Positions 36,115 to 45,763 of a stretch of 64,000 nucleotides of DNA are shown in pieces. The notes beneath the pieces are model-generated. The model was not told the DNA's origin and made no database searches. It was given only the letters and a program-made list of their open reading frames with translations. A program made the translations under genes and the position numbers. The stretch's first letter is position 1, and each line of letters starts with the position of its first letter. The stretch covers positions 806,001-870,000 of the forward strand of contig NZ_CP060634.1 in the NCBI RefSeq assembly GCF_014337195.1. Direction: 5' to 3'. The DNA is from Qiania dongpingensis (GTDB lineage: Bacteria > Bacillota > Clostridia > Lachnospirales > Lachnospiraceae).

Positions 36115-36640
36115 ATTCCACTGTTATCTGACACATTTTCATAGCTTCCAGCGCGTTGATATGGCTTTCCGGCGTCACGCCGGCGCAGCAGCCGCTGTCT
36201 GCCAGGACAGGCACTTCCGGAAGAAAAGCCTTGATGAGCATGGCATTGGATATCACACAGATATCCGTACACAGACCTACCAGCTCAATCTCCTCCAGCG
36301 GTTCTTTTTCATTTATCTCCGCCAGATACTGTGCGAGTTCTACGGACCCAAAGGATGACTTTTCAAAAATCCTGGCCTGTTTTTCTTTCAGTAATAAATC
36401 AATCTCCGGCTCAAGCTCCCATCCGCCGCTTCCTTTTATACAATGTGCGACCGGGAGTTTCCGCCCTTCCTGGGTGTTTTTATAGTCCGTTCCGTGCGTA
36501 TCCATTGTAGCTAAAACAATTCCATCAAAACCTCGTATTTTTTCTTTAACTCTGGGGACAATGACTTTCGCCTCCTTTGTCCCCAGCGCTCCTTCTATAA
36601 AGTCCTTCTGCATATCCACTACAATAAGCGCCCTGCTCAT
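36113..36640 (-). CDS. Isochorismatase-fold cysteine hydrolase (nicotinamidase-like)
   Basis: 175 residues. ALIVVDMQKDFIEGALG near the N-terminus has the catalytic Asp and the VDMQxDF signature. The cysteine nucleophile is in GLCTDICV near residue 123, and DTH near residue 48 is a metal-site type motif. These fit PncA-like nicotinamidases, which convert nicotinamide to nicotinate for NAD salvage, though other amidases share the fold. No NAD genes are adjacent. Ends at a shared terminator. Confidence 0.88.
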   Translation of the reverse strand: MSRALIVVDMQKDFIEGALGTKEAKVIVPRVKEKIRGFDGIVLATMDTHGTDYKNTQEGRKLPVAHCIKGSGGWELEPEIDLLLKEKQARIFEKSSFGSVELAQYLAEINEKEPLEEIELVGLCTDICVISNAMLIKAFLPEVPVLADSGCCAGVTPESHINALEAMKMCQITVE

Positions 36641-36657
36641 ATGGCTTCCTCCATTCG

Positions 36658-36768
36658 TCAGAATAAACTGGATACAATCTCATTGACAAGCTTGCCGTCC
36701 GCCCTGCCTTTCACCTTCGGCATCAGCTCTTTCATGATACCACAGAGAATCTGTTTTTTCCAGACCAG
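36658..36768 (-). pseudogene. C-terminal remnant of a GatB/YqeY-domain protein
   Basis: The minus strand reads KKQILCGIMKELMPKVKGRADGKLVNEIVSSLF then TGA. The part from MKELMPKVKGRADGKLVNEIV matches the end of YqeY-type proteins (about 150 residues), which carry a tRNA-amidotransferase-like domain. The frame closes with a stop about 4 codons upstream, and no start or rest of the protein is present, so more than three quarters of the gene is missing. It lies just upstream of the isochorismatase start. Confidence 0.75.
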
Positions 36769-36775
36769 TTACAAT

Positions 36776-36820
36776 GATAAAAGCCGCCGCATACGGCGTT
36801 TCCGCACCGTATGAGACGGC
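36776..36820 (-). terminator. Intrinsic terminator of the polysaccharide deacetylase gene
   Basis: Minus strand: GCCGTCTCATACGG pairs with CCGTATGCGGCGGC, with a 10-base loop and CTTTTAT after the stem. Confidence 0.75.
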
Positions 36821-36827
36821 CTTAAAA

Positions 36828-38459
36828 TCAAGAACCGAAATCGTCCTTTATGAACCCTGAGGAATAATACGCCTTTCCAGGCTCAAAAGCAATCCCCCTT
36901 GCCTCAAACATTTCCTCCATCGTCACCAGCTGGAAGCCTCTCGCCTTCAGCTCCGGTATGATGGTCTTACAGGCTTCGATGGTCTCCGGATGGATATCGT
37001 GCATCAAAATAATGTCCCCATCCTCCGCTTTCAGCTTTTCGTCATAGAGCACGTTATTGATGGTGGCCGCCGCGTCCCGCGTCTTCCAGTCCTCCGTGTC
37101 CACATCCCACCGGGCCAGCGGATATTGGACATAACCCAGCACATGGTTATTGTAACCGCCATAAGGAGGGCGCACCGTACTGCACTTGGGAAGGCCCCAG
37201 CCGGCCAGGATATCGTTGACTCCTTCAATCTGCTGCGTGATTTCTTCGTCCGAGATATTTTTCAGATTCTGATGATCCAGCGTGTGGTTGCCCACCTGGC
37301 ATCCCAGCTCCAGCTCCCGCCTGATGATATCTTCGGCCCCTTCGTGCTCCAGCATACTGCCCACCACAAAGAAAGTAGCCCTGGCATCATTCGCCTCCAA
37401 AAGATCCAGAAGCTCCGGCGTCGTCGAGGATTTCGGCCCGTCGTCAAAGGTCAGGCACACCATCGGCTTATTGGGATCCACCTTTCCTCCGGAAACGGGG
37501 CCCTGCACCTCCTGGCCGCCTTCCATGCCGTCTGCCAGATTCCTGGTCAGGAAATCCTTTAAATCTTCCATGGGAACCGTAAACGACAGAATATCGTTCA
37601 CTCCTTCCACCAAACTTCCTCCGGGAAAATAAAGAGTGAGGCCATCCTCATTCCAGGTATAATATTTGAAATTTGAAAGCTCAGGGGCCACGGCTGTCTC
37701 TATGACCTTTCCCGTCTGTCCCTCTGCAAATGATTTTGTCTTCTCTGCCAGCAGATCCAGAAAGCCTTCTTTTAATAGGTCTGACAGCGCTACCTCTGCT
37801 CCGTCGGACACGTTATAAGTATAAGTCTCAACGCTGTCTCCTGCCGCTGAAGCCAGGGGAAGCTCCTTATGAATATCGAACTTGACGGAAACCAGCTCTT
37901 CCTTCGTCTTATAGGATTCATAATCCGCCTGCATAATCATCCTGACGGCCTTCTCTGTCTTGCAGCCCGTAACCTCCGCCTTAAATACAGAGACAATATC
38001 TTCCGCCCGCTGGCGGATGCCTGCATCCATGGCCTCATTTCCAATCACCGGGTAACGGACCGCATACCCCTCATAGTCAGCGATTTCTTTTATCTCCTGA
38101 GCACTTCCGACCTCCTGCTTGTCGGCCGCCATCGTAAACTGGAAATTCTTTTCCGACAGCTTCGCACCGTCTCCTGTCTCCCCGCCGGCATTGGATACCG
38201 GGGCCCCTTCCACGTTCACGGAACCCTTATGAAGGACTTTAATAGCGATACACACGACTAAAACCAGAAGCACCGCCGAGAGGCCGCTTATGACCAGTAT
38301 CCGGTTACGCCGCTGCTTTTTCAGCCGCTCCGCCGCTCTGGAATAACGCCGAACTCCATCTGCAGGGACTGCTCCGTCTTGGTCTTGTTTTGTATGATTC
38401 CGGGGTCTGTGAGACAGCTGAATATACTCCAGCCTTTCTTCTTTCCCTTCCTGTGACAT
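36828..38459 (-). CDS. PdaC-like polysaccharide/peptidoglycan deacetylase
   Basis: 543 residues from the ATG at 38459 (GAGG upstream). A basic cytoplasmic N-terminus of about 45 residues is followed by one membrane helix (ILVISGLSAVLLVLVVCIAI), so the enzyme is anchored outside the cell. Residues about 110-320 resemble the DUF4163/DUF3298 pair of B. subtilis PdaC. The NodB domain follows: TFDDGP (metal Asp), HTLDH (two metal His), RPPYGGYN and ILMHDI. It should remove N-acetyl groups from cell-wall glycan, a lysozyme-resistance trait. No operon partner. Confidence 0.9.
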   Translation of the reverse strand: MSQEGKEERLEYIQLSHRPRNHTKQDQDGAVPADGVRRYSRAAERLKKQRRNRILVISGLSAVLLVLVVCIAIKVLHKGSVNVEGAPVSNAGGETGDGAKLSEKNFQFTMAADKQEVGSAQEIKEIADYEGYAVRYPVIGNEAMDAGIRQRAEDIVSVFKAEVTGCKTEKAVRMIMQADYESYKTKEELVSVKFDIHKELPLASAAGDSVETYTYNVSDGAEVALSDLLKEGFLDLLAEKTKSFAEGQTGKVIETAVAPELSNFKYYTWNEDGLTLYFPGGSLVEGVNDILSFTVPMEDLKDFLTRNLADGMEGGQEVQGPVSGGKVDPNKPMVCLTFDDGPKSSTTPELLDLLEANDARATFFVVGSMLEHEGAEDIIRRELELGCQVGNHTLDHQNLKNISDEEITQQIEGVNDILAGWGLPKCSTVRPPYGGYNNHVLGYVQYPLARWDVDTEDWKTRDAAATINNVLYDEKLKAEDGDIILMHDIHPETIEACKTIIPELKARGFQLVTMEEMFEARGIAFEPGKAYYSSGFIKDDFGS

Positions 38460-38591
38460 GGTTTCAACCTCTTTCATATTTTATACTCATAGAGCGATTA
38501 TCTTTCTCGACCGTATTCCCTACTATAACACATATTCTTGAAGATGTTCTTAACAAAATGTGACAATTTTCTTATATTTATATCCCAGTCC

Positions 38592-40082
38592 TCATATCTC
38601 CAGGAACCGCTTCACCATATCCTTCATAGCCGCCGCTTCGCAGATCGTCTTATGGAGTACGGGAGCCGTGCGGATCTCCTCTATGGCAGGGGGGACCGGT
38701 ACTCCGGAAATCTGAGACAGCACATCGACTAAAGCAAAATCTTCCATATCATTATATTTTTCGTCAATGGCTTTCATCACGCTTCTTGTGAATTTATAAG
38801 GGCTGGCCGTGGACGCGATCAGAGTTTTCGTCCCATCTCCTGTCTCTGCCCTGTATTTCCCATAGACACAGGAAGCGACCGCCGTATGGGTATCGATGAC
38901 ATACCCCGTCTTTTCATAAAGATTCTTTATTTCCGCCGCTGTTTCTTTCTCATCGGCAAAGGCGCCGTAAAAATCAGCCAATGCTTTTCTCATCTCATCG
39001 GTGATTTCATACCGGCCTTTCTCCGACAGCTCTTTCATAAGAGATGCATCTTTGGCCGCATCGTCGCCGGCTATCTTATACACCAGGCGTTCCAGGTTGC
39101 TGGAGATCAGGATATCCATGGACGGAGAACTGGTCAGAATAAACTTGCGGTTTCTGTCATACGCCCCTGTGCTGAAAAAGTCATAGAGGACCTTGTTCTC
39201 ATTGGACGCACAGATCAGCTTCCCAATGGGCACTCCCAAAAGCTTCGCATAATAAGCGGCCAGAATGTTACCGAAATTTCCGGTCGGCACCGTCACATTG
39301 ATCTCCTCACCCGCGGACACCGCGCCCTTCTTAAGCAGCTGTCCATAAGCATAGGCATAATATACCACCTGGGGAACCAGACGCCCGATATTGATGGAGT
39401 TCGCAGAAGAAAATTGGAAGCCGTGCTCTTCCAGTTCCATGGAGAGCTCCTTATCTCCGAAAATCTTCTTTACCCCATTCTGCGCGTCGTCAAAATTCCC
39501 GTGGATTCCCACGACAAACGTATTCTTCCCCTTTTGGGTCACCATCTGTTTTTCCTGGATGGGACTTACGCCGTCCTTAGGATAAAACACAATGATCCTT
39601 GTTCCCGGCACATCCGCGAATCCCGCCAAAGCCGCCTTGCCGGTATCTCCGGAGGTGGCCGTCAGCACTACGATCTCATTGCGGACCTGATTTTTCTTTG
39701 CCGCGGTGACCATCAGATGGGGAAGTATGGAAAGTGCCATATCCTTAAACGCGATGGTCGCCCCATGGAAAAGCTCCAGATAATAAACACCTGCCGCTTC
39801 CTTTATGGGAGCGATCTCCTCTGTGTCAAATTTATCGTCATATGCCCTGGCGATACAGGAGCGAAGCTCCTCTTCCGTAAAATCCGTCAGAAACTGCTTC
39901 ATCACAACATATGCAGTCTCCTGATAGGAAAGTCCGGCCAGCTCTTCAAGGCTTACCGGAAGCTTCGGCAGTTTTTCCGGCACATAAAGGCCTCCGTCAT
40001 CCGCCAGCCCTTTTAAGATTGCCTGGGACGCGGTCACTTTTCCCCCGTTTCCTCTGGTACTTCCATACATTAATTCTGACAT
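38592..40082 (-). CDS. thrC: Threonine synthase
   Basis: 496 residues; GAGGG precedes the ATG. YGSTRGNGGKVTASQAILKGLADDGGLYVP is the typical N-terminus of the long (E. coli/yeast-like) ThrC class. The PLP lysine is in FHGATIAFKDMA near residue 107, and VPTGNFGNILAAYYAKLLG binds the cofactor phosphate. It converts O-phosphohomoserine to threonine. The promoter lies against the end of the ybaK gene, so it is its own unit. Complements asd at 14.6 kb. Confidence 0.96.
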   Translation of the reverse strand: MSELMYGSTRGNGGKVTASQAILKGLADDGGLYVPEKLPKLPVSLEELAGLSYQETAYVVMKQFLTDFTEEELRSCIARAYDDKFDTEEIAPIKEAAGVYYLELFHGATIAFKDMALSILPHLMVTAAKKNQVRNEIVVLTATSGDTGKAALAGFADVPGTRIIVFYPKDGVSPIQEKQMVTQKGKNTFVVGIHGNFDDAQNGVKKIFGDKELSMELEEHGFQFSSANSINIGRLVPQVVYYAYAYGQLLKKGAVSAGEEINVTVPTGNFGNILAAYYAKLLGVPIGKLICASNENKVLYDFFSTGAYDRNRKFILTSSPSMDILISSNLERLVYKIAGDDAAKDASLMKELSEKGRYEITDEMRKALADFYGAFADEKETAAEIKNLYEKTGYVIDTHTAVASCVYGKYRAETGDGTKTLIASTASPYKFTRSVMKAIDEKYNDMEDFALVDVLSQISGVPVPPAIEEIRTAPVLHKTICEAAAMKDMVKRFLEI

Positions 40083-40163
40083 AGCAATTCCCTCTCTTTT
40101 CTATATTTTCCATTTTCAGCGACGGCAGCGCCGATACGATCTCTGCATTTTTGCATCATCCAA

Positions 40164-40192
40164 ATCATAGCACAGCGGATTTTATTTGTCAT
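40164..40192 (-). promoter_or_regulatory. Predicted thrC promoter
   Basis: Minus strand ATGACA (40187-40192), 17-bp spacer, TATGAT (40164-40169): five of six consensus matches in each hexamer. No T-box or other leader is visible between it and thrC. Confidence 0.6.
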
Positions 40193-40678
40193 CTACTCCT
40201 TCACAAGACCGCACACACGGGCTTCCGTATATTGTATCAGCGCCTCCGGATCCAGGAATATCTGGCAGCCCCGGATACCGGCGCTTACGGCGATCTCGTC
40301 AAACAGAACTGCCGTTTCTTCTATATAAGTAGGATATTTCTTTTTCATTCCAATGGGAGAGCAGCCGCCGCGTATATAGCCCGTAAGCCCCTGGATCTCT
40401 TTAACATGTACCATCTCCACCTTCTTGTCTCCGGAAGCCGCGGCCGCTTTTTTCAGATCCAGCTCTTCACACACCGGAATGCAGAATACCATGATTCCGT
40501 TCTTTTCTCCTCTGGCTACCAGGGTCTTAAAAACCATGTCCTTGTCAAGGCCCAGCCTGGCGGCCACATGGGCCCCGCTCAGGTCGCTCTCGTCTACCTC
40601 ATACTCTTTAGACGTATACGCGATCCCGGCCGCGTCCAGCAAACGCATCGCATTGGTCCTTACTGCTTTTTCCGCCAC
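40193..40678 (-). CDS. ybaK: YbaK/EbsC-type Cys-tRNA(Pro) deacylase
   Basis: 161 residues from a GTG at 40678, supported by AAAGGA about 10 bases upstream. VFKTLVARGEKNGIMVFCIPV, the conserved Lys/Gly-rich region, and GYIRGGCSPIGMKKKYPTYIE (the GxxSPxG motif) mark the YbaK editing domain, which hydrolyses cysteine mischarged on tRNA-Pro. Size matches the family. Sits between leuD and thrC; no operon evidence. Confidence 0.9.
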   Translation of the reverse strand: MAEKAVRTNAMRLLDAAGIAYTSKEYEVDESDLSGAHVAARLGLDKDMVFKTLVARGEKNGIMVFCIPVCEELDLKKAAAASGDKKVEMVHVKEIQGLTGYIRGGCSPIGMKKKYPTYIEETAVLFDEIAVSAGIRGCQIFLDPEALIQYTEARVCGLVKE

Positions 40679-40822
40679 CTGTATCCATCCTTTCTTCCCT
40701 TCTGTGTCAAATTTTAGCACATCAGGGCCCTCAGGGCAACCATTGATGCCAGAAAAAAACCGCTGTGAAACGAATCGTTTCACAGCAGCCTTATTTTTCA
40801 GCGGCCGGACAGCTTCTCCGGA

Positions 40823-41314
40823 CTATTTATTTTTTTCATTGATATAATTCATAAGCCCTTCAGCCGCTATGATCTTCTGCATGAACTCCGGAAACGCCTG
40901 ACCTTTGAACTGCGTATTCTTCGTTCTGTTGTAGATCATGCCGCTGTCAAAATCTATTTCCACCTCGTCCCCTTCGTCGATTCCCTTGGACGCATCCGGA
41001 CACTCAATGATCGGAAGGCCGATGTTAATCGAATTGCGGTAAAAAATCCTCGCAAAGGTCTCCGCAATCACGCAACTGACTCCCGCTGCTTTGATAGCGA
41101 TCGGAGCGTGTTCTCTGGAAGAGCCGCAGCCGAAGTTCCTGGCCGCTACGATAATATCCCCTTTTTTCACTCTGTTTACAAAGCTCTTGTCGATATCCTC
41201 CATGCAGTGGGTAGCCAGCTCCGCCGGATCGGAAGAATTCAGGTATCTCGCCGGGATGATCACATCCGTGTCAACATTGTCTCCATATTTGAATACTTTC
41301 CCATGTGCTTTCAT
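40823..41314 (-). CDS. leuD: 3-isopropylmalate dehydratase small subunit
   Basis: 163 residues, the short LeuD form. [18 protein letters not shown] at the N-terminus and [17 protein letters not shown] are aconitase swivel-domain signatures. It follows leuC by 15 bp in the same operon. With LeuC it isomerises 2- to 3-isopropylmalate in leucine synthesis. The short form also occurs in homoaconitase-like enzymes of archaea, so substrate rests on context (ilvC, ilvN and ilvE nearby). Confidence 0.92.
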   Translation of the reverse strand: MKAHGKVFKYGDNVDTDVIIPARYLNSSDPAELATHCMEDIDKSFVNRVKKGDIIVAARNFGCGSSREHAPIAIKAAGVSCVIAETFARIFYRNSINIGLPIIECPDASKGIDEGDEVEIDFDSGMIYNRTKNTQFKGQAFPEFMQKIIAAEGLMNYINEKNK

Positions 41315-41329
41315 GACGTATCCTCCTTT

Positions 41330-42598
41330 TTACATTCCCAGTGCTTCTGGGCCGGAAATTTTTCCTGTCACAGCGCTGGCTGCCGCCACCGCCGGACTGG
41401 CCAGATACACCTCTGACTTCACATGGCCCATACGTCCGACAAAGTTCCGGTTGGTGGTGGACACGCATCGTTCTCCTTCTGCCAGGATACCCATATAGCC
41501 TCCCAGGCAGGGGCCGCAGGTCGGCGTGCTCACGATCGCTCCCGCCTCTATAAATGTCTTTAAAAGGCCTTCCTCCATGGCCTGCAGATAGATCTTCTGC
41601 GTGGCCGGAATCACGATGGCGCGGACTCCCTTCTTTACTTTCTTCCCTGCCAGTACCTTTGCCGCAGTCCTCAGATCTTCCATCCTGCCGTTGGTGCAGG
41701 AACCGATCACAACCTGATCAATTGAAATATCTTCCACTTCGTCAATGCTCCGAGTGTTTTCCGGAAGATGGGGGAAAGATACCGTGGGACGGATGCTCCC
41801 CAGGTCCAGGCGGATCGCCCTCTCATATTCTGCATCCTCATCCGCTTCATAGATTTTAAACGGACGCATGGAATGTTCCTTCATATACCGGATGGCCGTC
41901 TCATCCACAGGGAAAATGCCGTTTTTCCCGCCAGCCTCAATGGCCATATTGGCAATGGTGAAGCGGTCGTCCATGGAAAGGGACCTCACTCCGTCGCCGG
42001 TAAACTCCATAGACTGATAAAGGGCTCCGTCCACCCCTATCATTCCAATAATATGGAGGATCACATCTTTTCCGCTCACCCATTTTTGAAGTTCTCCGGT
42101 CAGCTCGATCTTGATTGCTGACGGAACCTTGAACCACGCTTTTCCGGTGGCCATGCCGGCCGCCATATCTGTGCTCCCCACTCCGGTGGAAAAAGCGCCG
42201 AGCGCTCCATATGTACAAGTGTGGGAATCCGCTCCTATTACCACGTCGCCTGCCACCACAAGACCTTTTTCCGGCAAAAGCGCATGCTCAATCCCCATCT
42301 CCCCCACATCAAAGAAGTTCGTTATTTCATGCTTGGCCGCAAATTCCCTCACACACTTACAATGCTCCGCGGATTTGATATCCTTATTCGGCACGAAATG
42401 GTCCAGTACCAGTGCTATTTTATCTTTATGAAATACTGAGCTGTCCTTCATTTTGTCATCCATCTCATGGATGGCTACAGGGGAGGTGATATCATTCCCC
42501 AAAACCAGATCTAATTCCGCTTCGATCAGCTGTCCGGCTTCTACCGACTTAAGTCCGGCGTGAGCCGCCAGGATCTTCTGCGTCATCGTCATTCCCAT
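41330..42598 (-). CDS. leuC: 3-isopropylmalate dehydratase large subunit
   Basis: 422 residues; AGGAGGG before the ATG. The 4Fe-4S cysteines appear in IGSCTNGR (near 301) and CGPCLGG (about 362-365); [23 protein letters not shown] is an aconitase-family signature. It is the 420-residue HacA/LeuC2-like class that pairs with the short LeuD. First gene of leuCD; a promoter and a LysR-type site lie upstream, so expression probably answers to the divergent regulator. Confidence 0.93.
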   Translation of the reverse strand: MGMTMTQKILAAHAGLKSVEAGQLIEAELDLVLGNDITSPVAIHEMDDKMKDSSVFHKDKIALVLDHFVPNKDIKSAEHCKCVREFAAKHEITNFFDVGEMGIEHALLPEKGLVVAGDVVIGADSHTCTYGALGAFSTGVGSTDMAAGMATGKAWFKVPSAIKIELTGELQKWVSGKDVILHIIGMIGVDGALYQSMEFTGDGVRSLSMDDRFTIANMAIEAGGKNGIFPVDETAIRYMKEHSMRPFKIYEADEDAEYERAIRLDLGSIRPTVSFPHLPENTRSIDEVEDISIDQVVIGSCTNGRMEDLRTAAKVLAGKKVKKGVRAIVIPATQKIYLQAMEEGLLKTFIEAGAIVSTPTCGPCLGGYMGILAEGERCVSTTNRNFVGRMGHVKSEVYLASPAVAAASAVTGKISGPEALGM

Positions 42599-42687
42599 AT
42601 TGTTCCCTCCTGTTCATCCAGCATGGGCTTCTGCCCACGATTGCCAATACATAGCTTTACCGCCCCAGATATCATTGGATATCCGCT

Positions 42688-42761
42688 ATTATACCATCCT
42701 GTAAATTATAATTGAAATACGGATTTTGAATGTTTACTATGACCTGAAGTTATAGTATAAT
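42688..42761. promoter_or_regulatory. Divergent leuC / lysR control region with LysR-type box
   Basis: leuC promoter (minus): TTCAAT (42711-42716), 17-bp spacer, TATAAT (42688-42693). lysR promoter (plus): TTTACT (42733-42738), 17-bp spacer, TATAAT (42756-42761). Between them CTAT-N11-ATAG (42737-42755) is a perfect T-N11-A dyad. It overlaps the lysR promoter core (autorepression) and is centred near -65 from the expected leuC start, the usual activating position. Confidence 0.7.
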
Positions 42762-42801
42762 ATTACTGATTTAAATGCATGTAATTAGGGGAGGAATCAC
42801 T

Positions 42802-43707
42802 GTGGAACAGAATCTATCCTTATACCGGATTTTCTTTGAAGTCGCCCAGACGGGAAATATCTCCCGGGCCGCTAAAAACCTGTATATCAGCCAGCCGGCC
42901 ATCAGCAAGGCCATCAGCAAATTGGAGGACAATCTCAATCTGCCCCTTTTTATAAGGAATTCCAGAGGGGTCCAGCTTACTGAAGAAGGAGCTATCTTGT
43001 TTGAACATGTACGGGCAGCTTTCGAAACTCTGGACCGGGGAGAAGACGAACTGAAACGGATGACAGAGCTGGGCGTAGGCCACATACGGATCGGCGTCAG
43101 CACCGTACTCTGTAAATACGTCCTGTTGCCTTGCCTGAAAGAATTCGTGGCACGGTTTCCTCACGTAAAATTCACTATCCGGAGCCAATCCACTCTGCAG
43201 ACTCTGGAGCTCCTCGAGCATCAGCAGATTGACCTCGGCCTGACGGCGGAGACTCCGTATAAAAAAAACATCACCTTTGACAAGGTGATGGATATTGAGG
43301 ACGGTTTTGTGGCAACCCCGGCCTATCTTACCAACATGCGCCTGCGAGAGGGAGCCGCCCAGTCCGATGTGTTCCGGAACGGCACCATTCTCATGCTGGA
43401 AAAGGGAAATGTCAGCCGGACTTACATAGAAGATTATTTTAGGGAGCAGCATATCGAACCTGCCCATCTCCTGGAAGCCTCTACCATGGACCTGCTCATT
43501 GACTTTGCAAGAATCGGTCTCGGCGCGGGATGTGTGATAAAGAACTTTGTGAAGGATGAGCTGCAAAACGGGACTTTTTTAGAAATCCCCATGAACCCTC
43601 CCATCCCCAAGCGCAGCATAGGCTTTGTATTTAACAGCCAGCCAGTCCACTCCAAAGCCCTCAACATGTTTATCAAATTTTACCGCCATTATTATCAGAA
43701 GCCCTGA
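42802..43707 (+). CDS. LysR-family regulator, probable leuCD activator
   Basis: 301 residues from a GTG at 42802 preceded by GGGGAGGA. N-terminal winged helix: SLYRIFFEVAQTGNISRAAKNLYISQPAISKAISKLEDNL. The effector-binding part (about 90-300) contains HIRIGVSTVLCKYVLLPCL and ARIGLGAGCVIKNFV. Divergent from leuCD with a shared LysR box, so it most likely activates leucine synthesis; the co-inducer may be an isopropylmalate, by analogy with other LysR-leu pairs, but this is not shown. Confidence 0.9.
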   Translation: MEQNLSLYRIFFEVAQTGNISRAAKNLYISQPAISKAISKLEDNLNLPLFIRNSRGVQLTEEGAILFEHVRAAFETLDRGEDELKRMTELGVGHIRIGVSTVLCKYVLLPCLKEFVARFPHVKFTIRSQSTLQTLELLEHQQIDLGLTAETPYKKNITFDKVMDIEDGFVATPAYLTNMRLREGAAQSDVFRNGTILMLEKGNVSRTYIEDYFREQHIEPAHLLEASTMDLLIDFARIGLGAGCVIKNFVKDELQNGTFLEIPMNPPIPKRSIGFVFNSQPVHSKALNMFIKFYRHYYQKP

Positions 43708-43719
43708 TATATCTGTTCC

Positions 43720-44160
43720 CTATGGCAGGATCACTTCCAGATCCACCAGGTCTTTTGTCCGGTACACCAGATCTTTCCTAAGGACAAAGTCCCTTCTTTC
43801 CCAGAATTCATTCCCCTCTTCATTGCTGTCATATGCCACCAGTGCCGTCTTGGTGATCCCTTCCCTGCGGAAAGCCTCCAGCGACGCTTCTAAGAGAGCT
43901 GTCCCGATTCCTTTTTTTCTCTCCGATTCCTCCACCGCCATATGATATATGTATCCGCGGCGCCCGTCATGGCCGCCCAGTATCACTCCCAGCAGCCGTT
44001 CTTCCTCTTTTGCGACAAAGCACGTGGAAGGATTCCGTTTCAGATATTTCTCTATCCCTTCCTTTGAGTCGTCCAGATTGGTCAGTCCCATGCCTGGCGT
44101 CCTGATCCACAGTCGGTAAACACGGTCATAATCCTCAATTTTCATGGTGCAAATCTTCAT
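43720..44160 (-). CDS. GNAT-family N-acetyltransferase
   Basis: 146 residues from the ATG at 44160 (AAGGAGA upstream). MAVEESERKKGIGTALLEASL is the acetyl-CoA loop (RxxGxG/A), and EFWERRDFVLRKDLVYRTKDL closes the fold. The N-terminal MKIEDYDRVYRLWIRTPGMGL is a substrate-side pattern common in Firmicutes homologues with unknown substrate. Convergent with lysR. Confidence 0.88.
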   Translation of the reverse strand: MKICTMKIEDYDRVYRLWIRTPGMGLTNLDDSKEGIEKYLKRNPSTCFVAKEEERLLGVILGGHDGRRGYIYHMAVEESERKKGIGTALLEASLEAFRREGITKTALVAYDSNEEGNEFWERRDFVLRKDLVYRTKDLVDLEVILP

Positions 44161-44296
44161 ATGGCCTTCTCCTTTCTGCGCGTGCCCCGTGCTGCAGAAT
44201 AGATAAGCTTCCAAATCACAGGGGCGTAGTTGGGTGACAGTGATATAAAAGCGAAAGGTCCGCACTTATAGTAAAATTATATCATAACGGCTATAA

Positions 44297-44334
44297 AATC
44301 ACAAGAAACCGGTGCTGTTTAAAGCAACGGTTTC
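44297..44334 (-). terminator. Probable terminator after mgtE
   Basis: Minus strand GAAACCGTTGCT pairs with AGCACCGGTTTC (one mismatch region), followed by CTTGTGATTTT; the T-run is interrupted. Confidence 0.5.
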
Positions 44335-44360
44335 CAAAAGCTTCGTCCCGCCGGAATTTT

Positions 44361-45716
44361 TTATAAAAGTTTTGGCAGAAATAGGGTTGCAAGCCCCAAA
44401 AAGAAGAAAAAGCCCAGTACATCTGTGGCTGTAGTCACAAACACTGCTGAGGCCAGGGCCGGATCTATCCTCATTTTTTTGAGCAGCACAGGGACCAGAT
44501 ATCCTGTGGCCGTGGCCACCATCATATTTAGGACCATGGCAAGCCCGGTCACCAATCCCAGATACGGGTTCCCCTGTATCACCACCTCGACAGCCGCCAC
44601 GATTCCTCCTATGGCCGCTCCGGTCACGATACCCACTGTGAACTCTTTAAGGAATATCCGGAGCGCATTGTCCCGGTTCAGCTCATTCAGCGCGATTCCC
44701 CGGACGATGATAGTCATGGACTGGGTGCCTGCATTTCCTCCCATCCCGGTGATGATGGACATGATAGCCGACAGCGCCACCACTTTGCTGATGGTCGCCT
44801 CGAATAAGCTGACCACCCAGGAAGCTAAAAACGCCGTGAGCAGATTTACTACCAGCCAGGGCAGACGGCTTTTGAGGGAATCCGATAACGGTCCATCCAC
44901 TTCTTCCTCACCAGAGATACCGCCCATGTAGTGGATATCCTCCGTGGCCTCCTCCGTAGCAATTTCCATGACATCATCCACTGTGATGACTCCGACTAAC
45001 TGGTCCGCGTCGTTGACCACCGGCAGCTCCACCAATCCATATTTCTCAAACTGTCTGGATATCTCCTCCTGGTCATCCTCCACATGAGCAGTTATCACAT
45101 GGGGATTCATGATATCCAGAACCGCCGTGTCAAACGAGGATGTGACCAAGTCCGTAAGGTTCAAAGAGCCTCTCAGATGATTTTGTCTGTCCACCACGTA
45201 CAGGCAGTAGGCCGTCTCCACTTCTTCCGCTATCTCCTGCAGATATAGAAGTGTCTTGTAGACCGTCTTATTGTCATAGATATTGATAAATTCCGTGGCC
45301 ATGATACCGCCGGCCGTATCAGGCGGATAAGAAAGAAGCTGGCGCACCTCGCTCCTGTCCTCCTCGGACAGCTTGCCGATGACTTTTGCGAGCTCTGACC
45401 TGTCTTCAATGGATCCCACCATATCGGCCAGCTCATCGGAAGACATTTCCTCCAGTATCTCTTCCTGTTTATCCTCCGAAAACAGCTTCAAGATCCCGTA
45501 CTTGTCTTCCTCATCCTCTTCGTCGATGATGTCGGCGATCAGGGAATCCGGAAGCCTGGCCATGAGCGCCTTTGGATCAATATCCTCATCGTGGAGGAGC
45601 TCCAGGATGTCGGCGGGATGAATGTATTCAATCTGTTCTTTTAACGTTTTCTCATCCGCATGCAAAAGCAGCTCCAAGAGCTCATCTTTTTTCAGTCTCT
45701 CATCTGTCCCGCTCAT
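44361..45716 (-). CDS. mgtE: MgtE-family magnesium transporter
   Basis: 451 residues from the ATG at 45716 (AGAGGTG upstream). Residues 1-130 form the acidic helical N domain, 135-260 two CBS domains (for example NPHVITAHVEDDQEEISRQFEKYGLVELPVVND), then a linking helix and five membrane helices with the Mg-selectivity motif MGGNAGTQS. Mg binding to the cytosolic part closes the channel. It follows a membrane protein gene by 47 bp and may share its transcript. No Mg riboswitch is visible upstream. Confidence 0.95.
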   Translation of the reverse strand: MSGTDERLKKDELLELLLHADEKTLKEQIEYIHPADILELLHDEDIDPKALMARLPDSLIADIIDEEDEEDKYGILKLFSEDKQEEILEEMSSDELADMVGSIEDRSELAKVIGKLSEEDRSEVRQLLSYPPDTAGGIMATEFINIYDNKTVYKTLLYLQEIAEEVETAYCLYVVDRQNHLRGSLNLTDLVTSSFDTAVLDIMNPHVITAHVEDDQEEISRQFEKYGLVELPVVNDADQLVGVITVDDVMEIATEEATEDIHYMGGISGEEEVDGPLSDSLKSRLPWLVVNLLTAFLASWVVSLFEATISKVVALSAIMSIITGMGGNAGTQSMTIIVRGIALNELNRDNALRIFLKEFTVGIVTGAAIGGIVAAVEVVIQGNPYLGLVTGLAMVLNMMVATATGYLVPVLLKKMRIDPALASAVFVTTATDVLGFFFFLGLATLFLPKLL

Positions 45717-45763
45717 CTTGCTCACCTCTTATCTTCCCTATTCATCCGGCCTCACTATACCTT

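Noticed and set aside
42600..42680. T-box leader upstream of leuC, thrC or ilvN
   Set aside because: Leaders are too short and lack the T-box consensus and specifier-loop hairpins; the region upstream of leuC is explained by a promoter and LysR box.
45717..45763. Magnesium riboswitch before mgtE
   Set aside because: Only about 47 bp separate it from the upstream gene, too little for an M-box aptamer.
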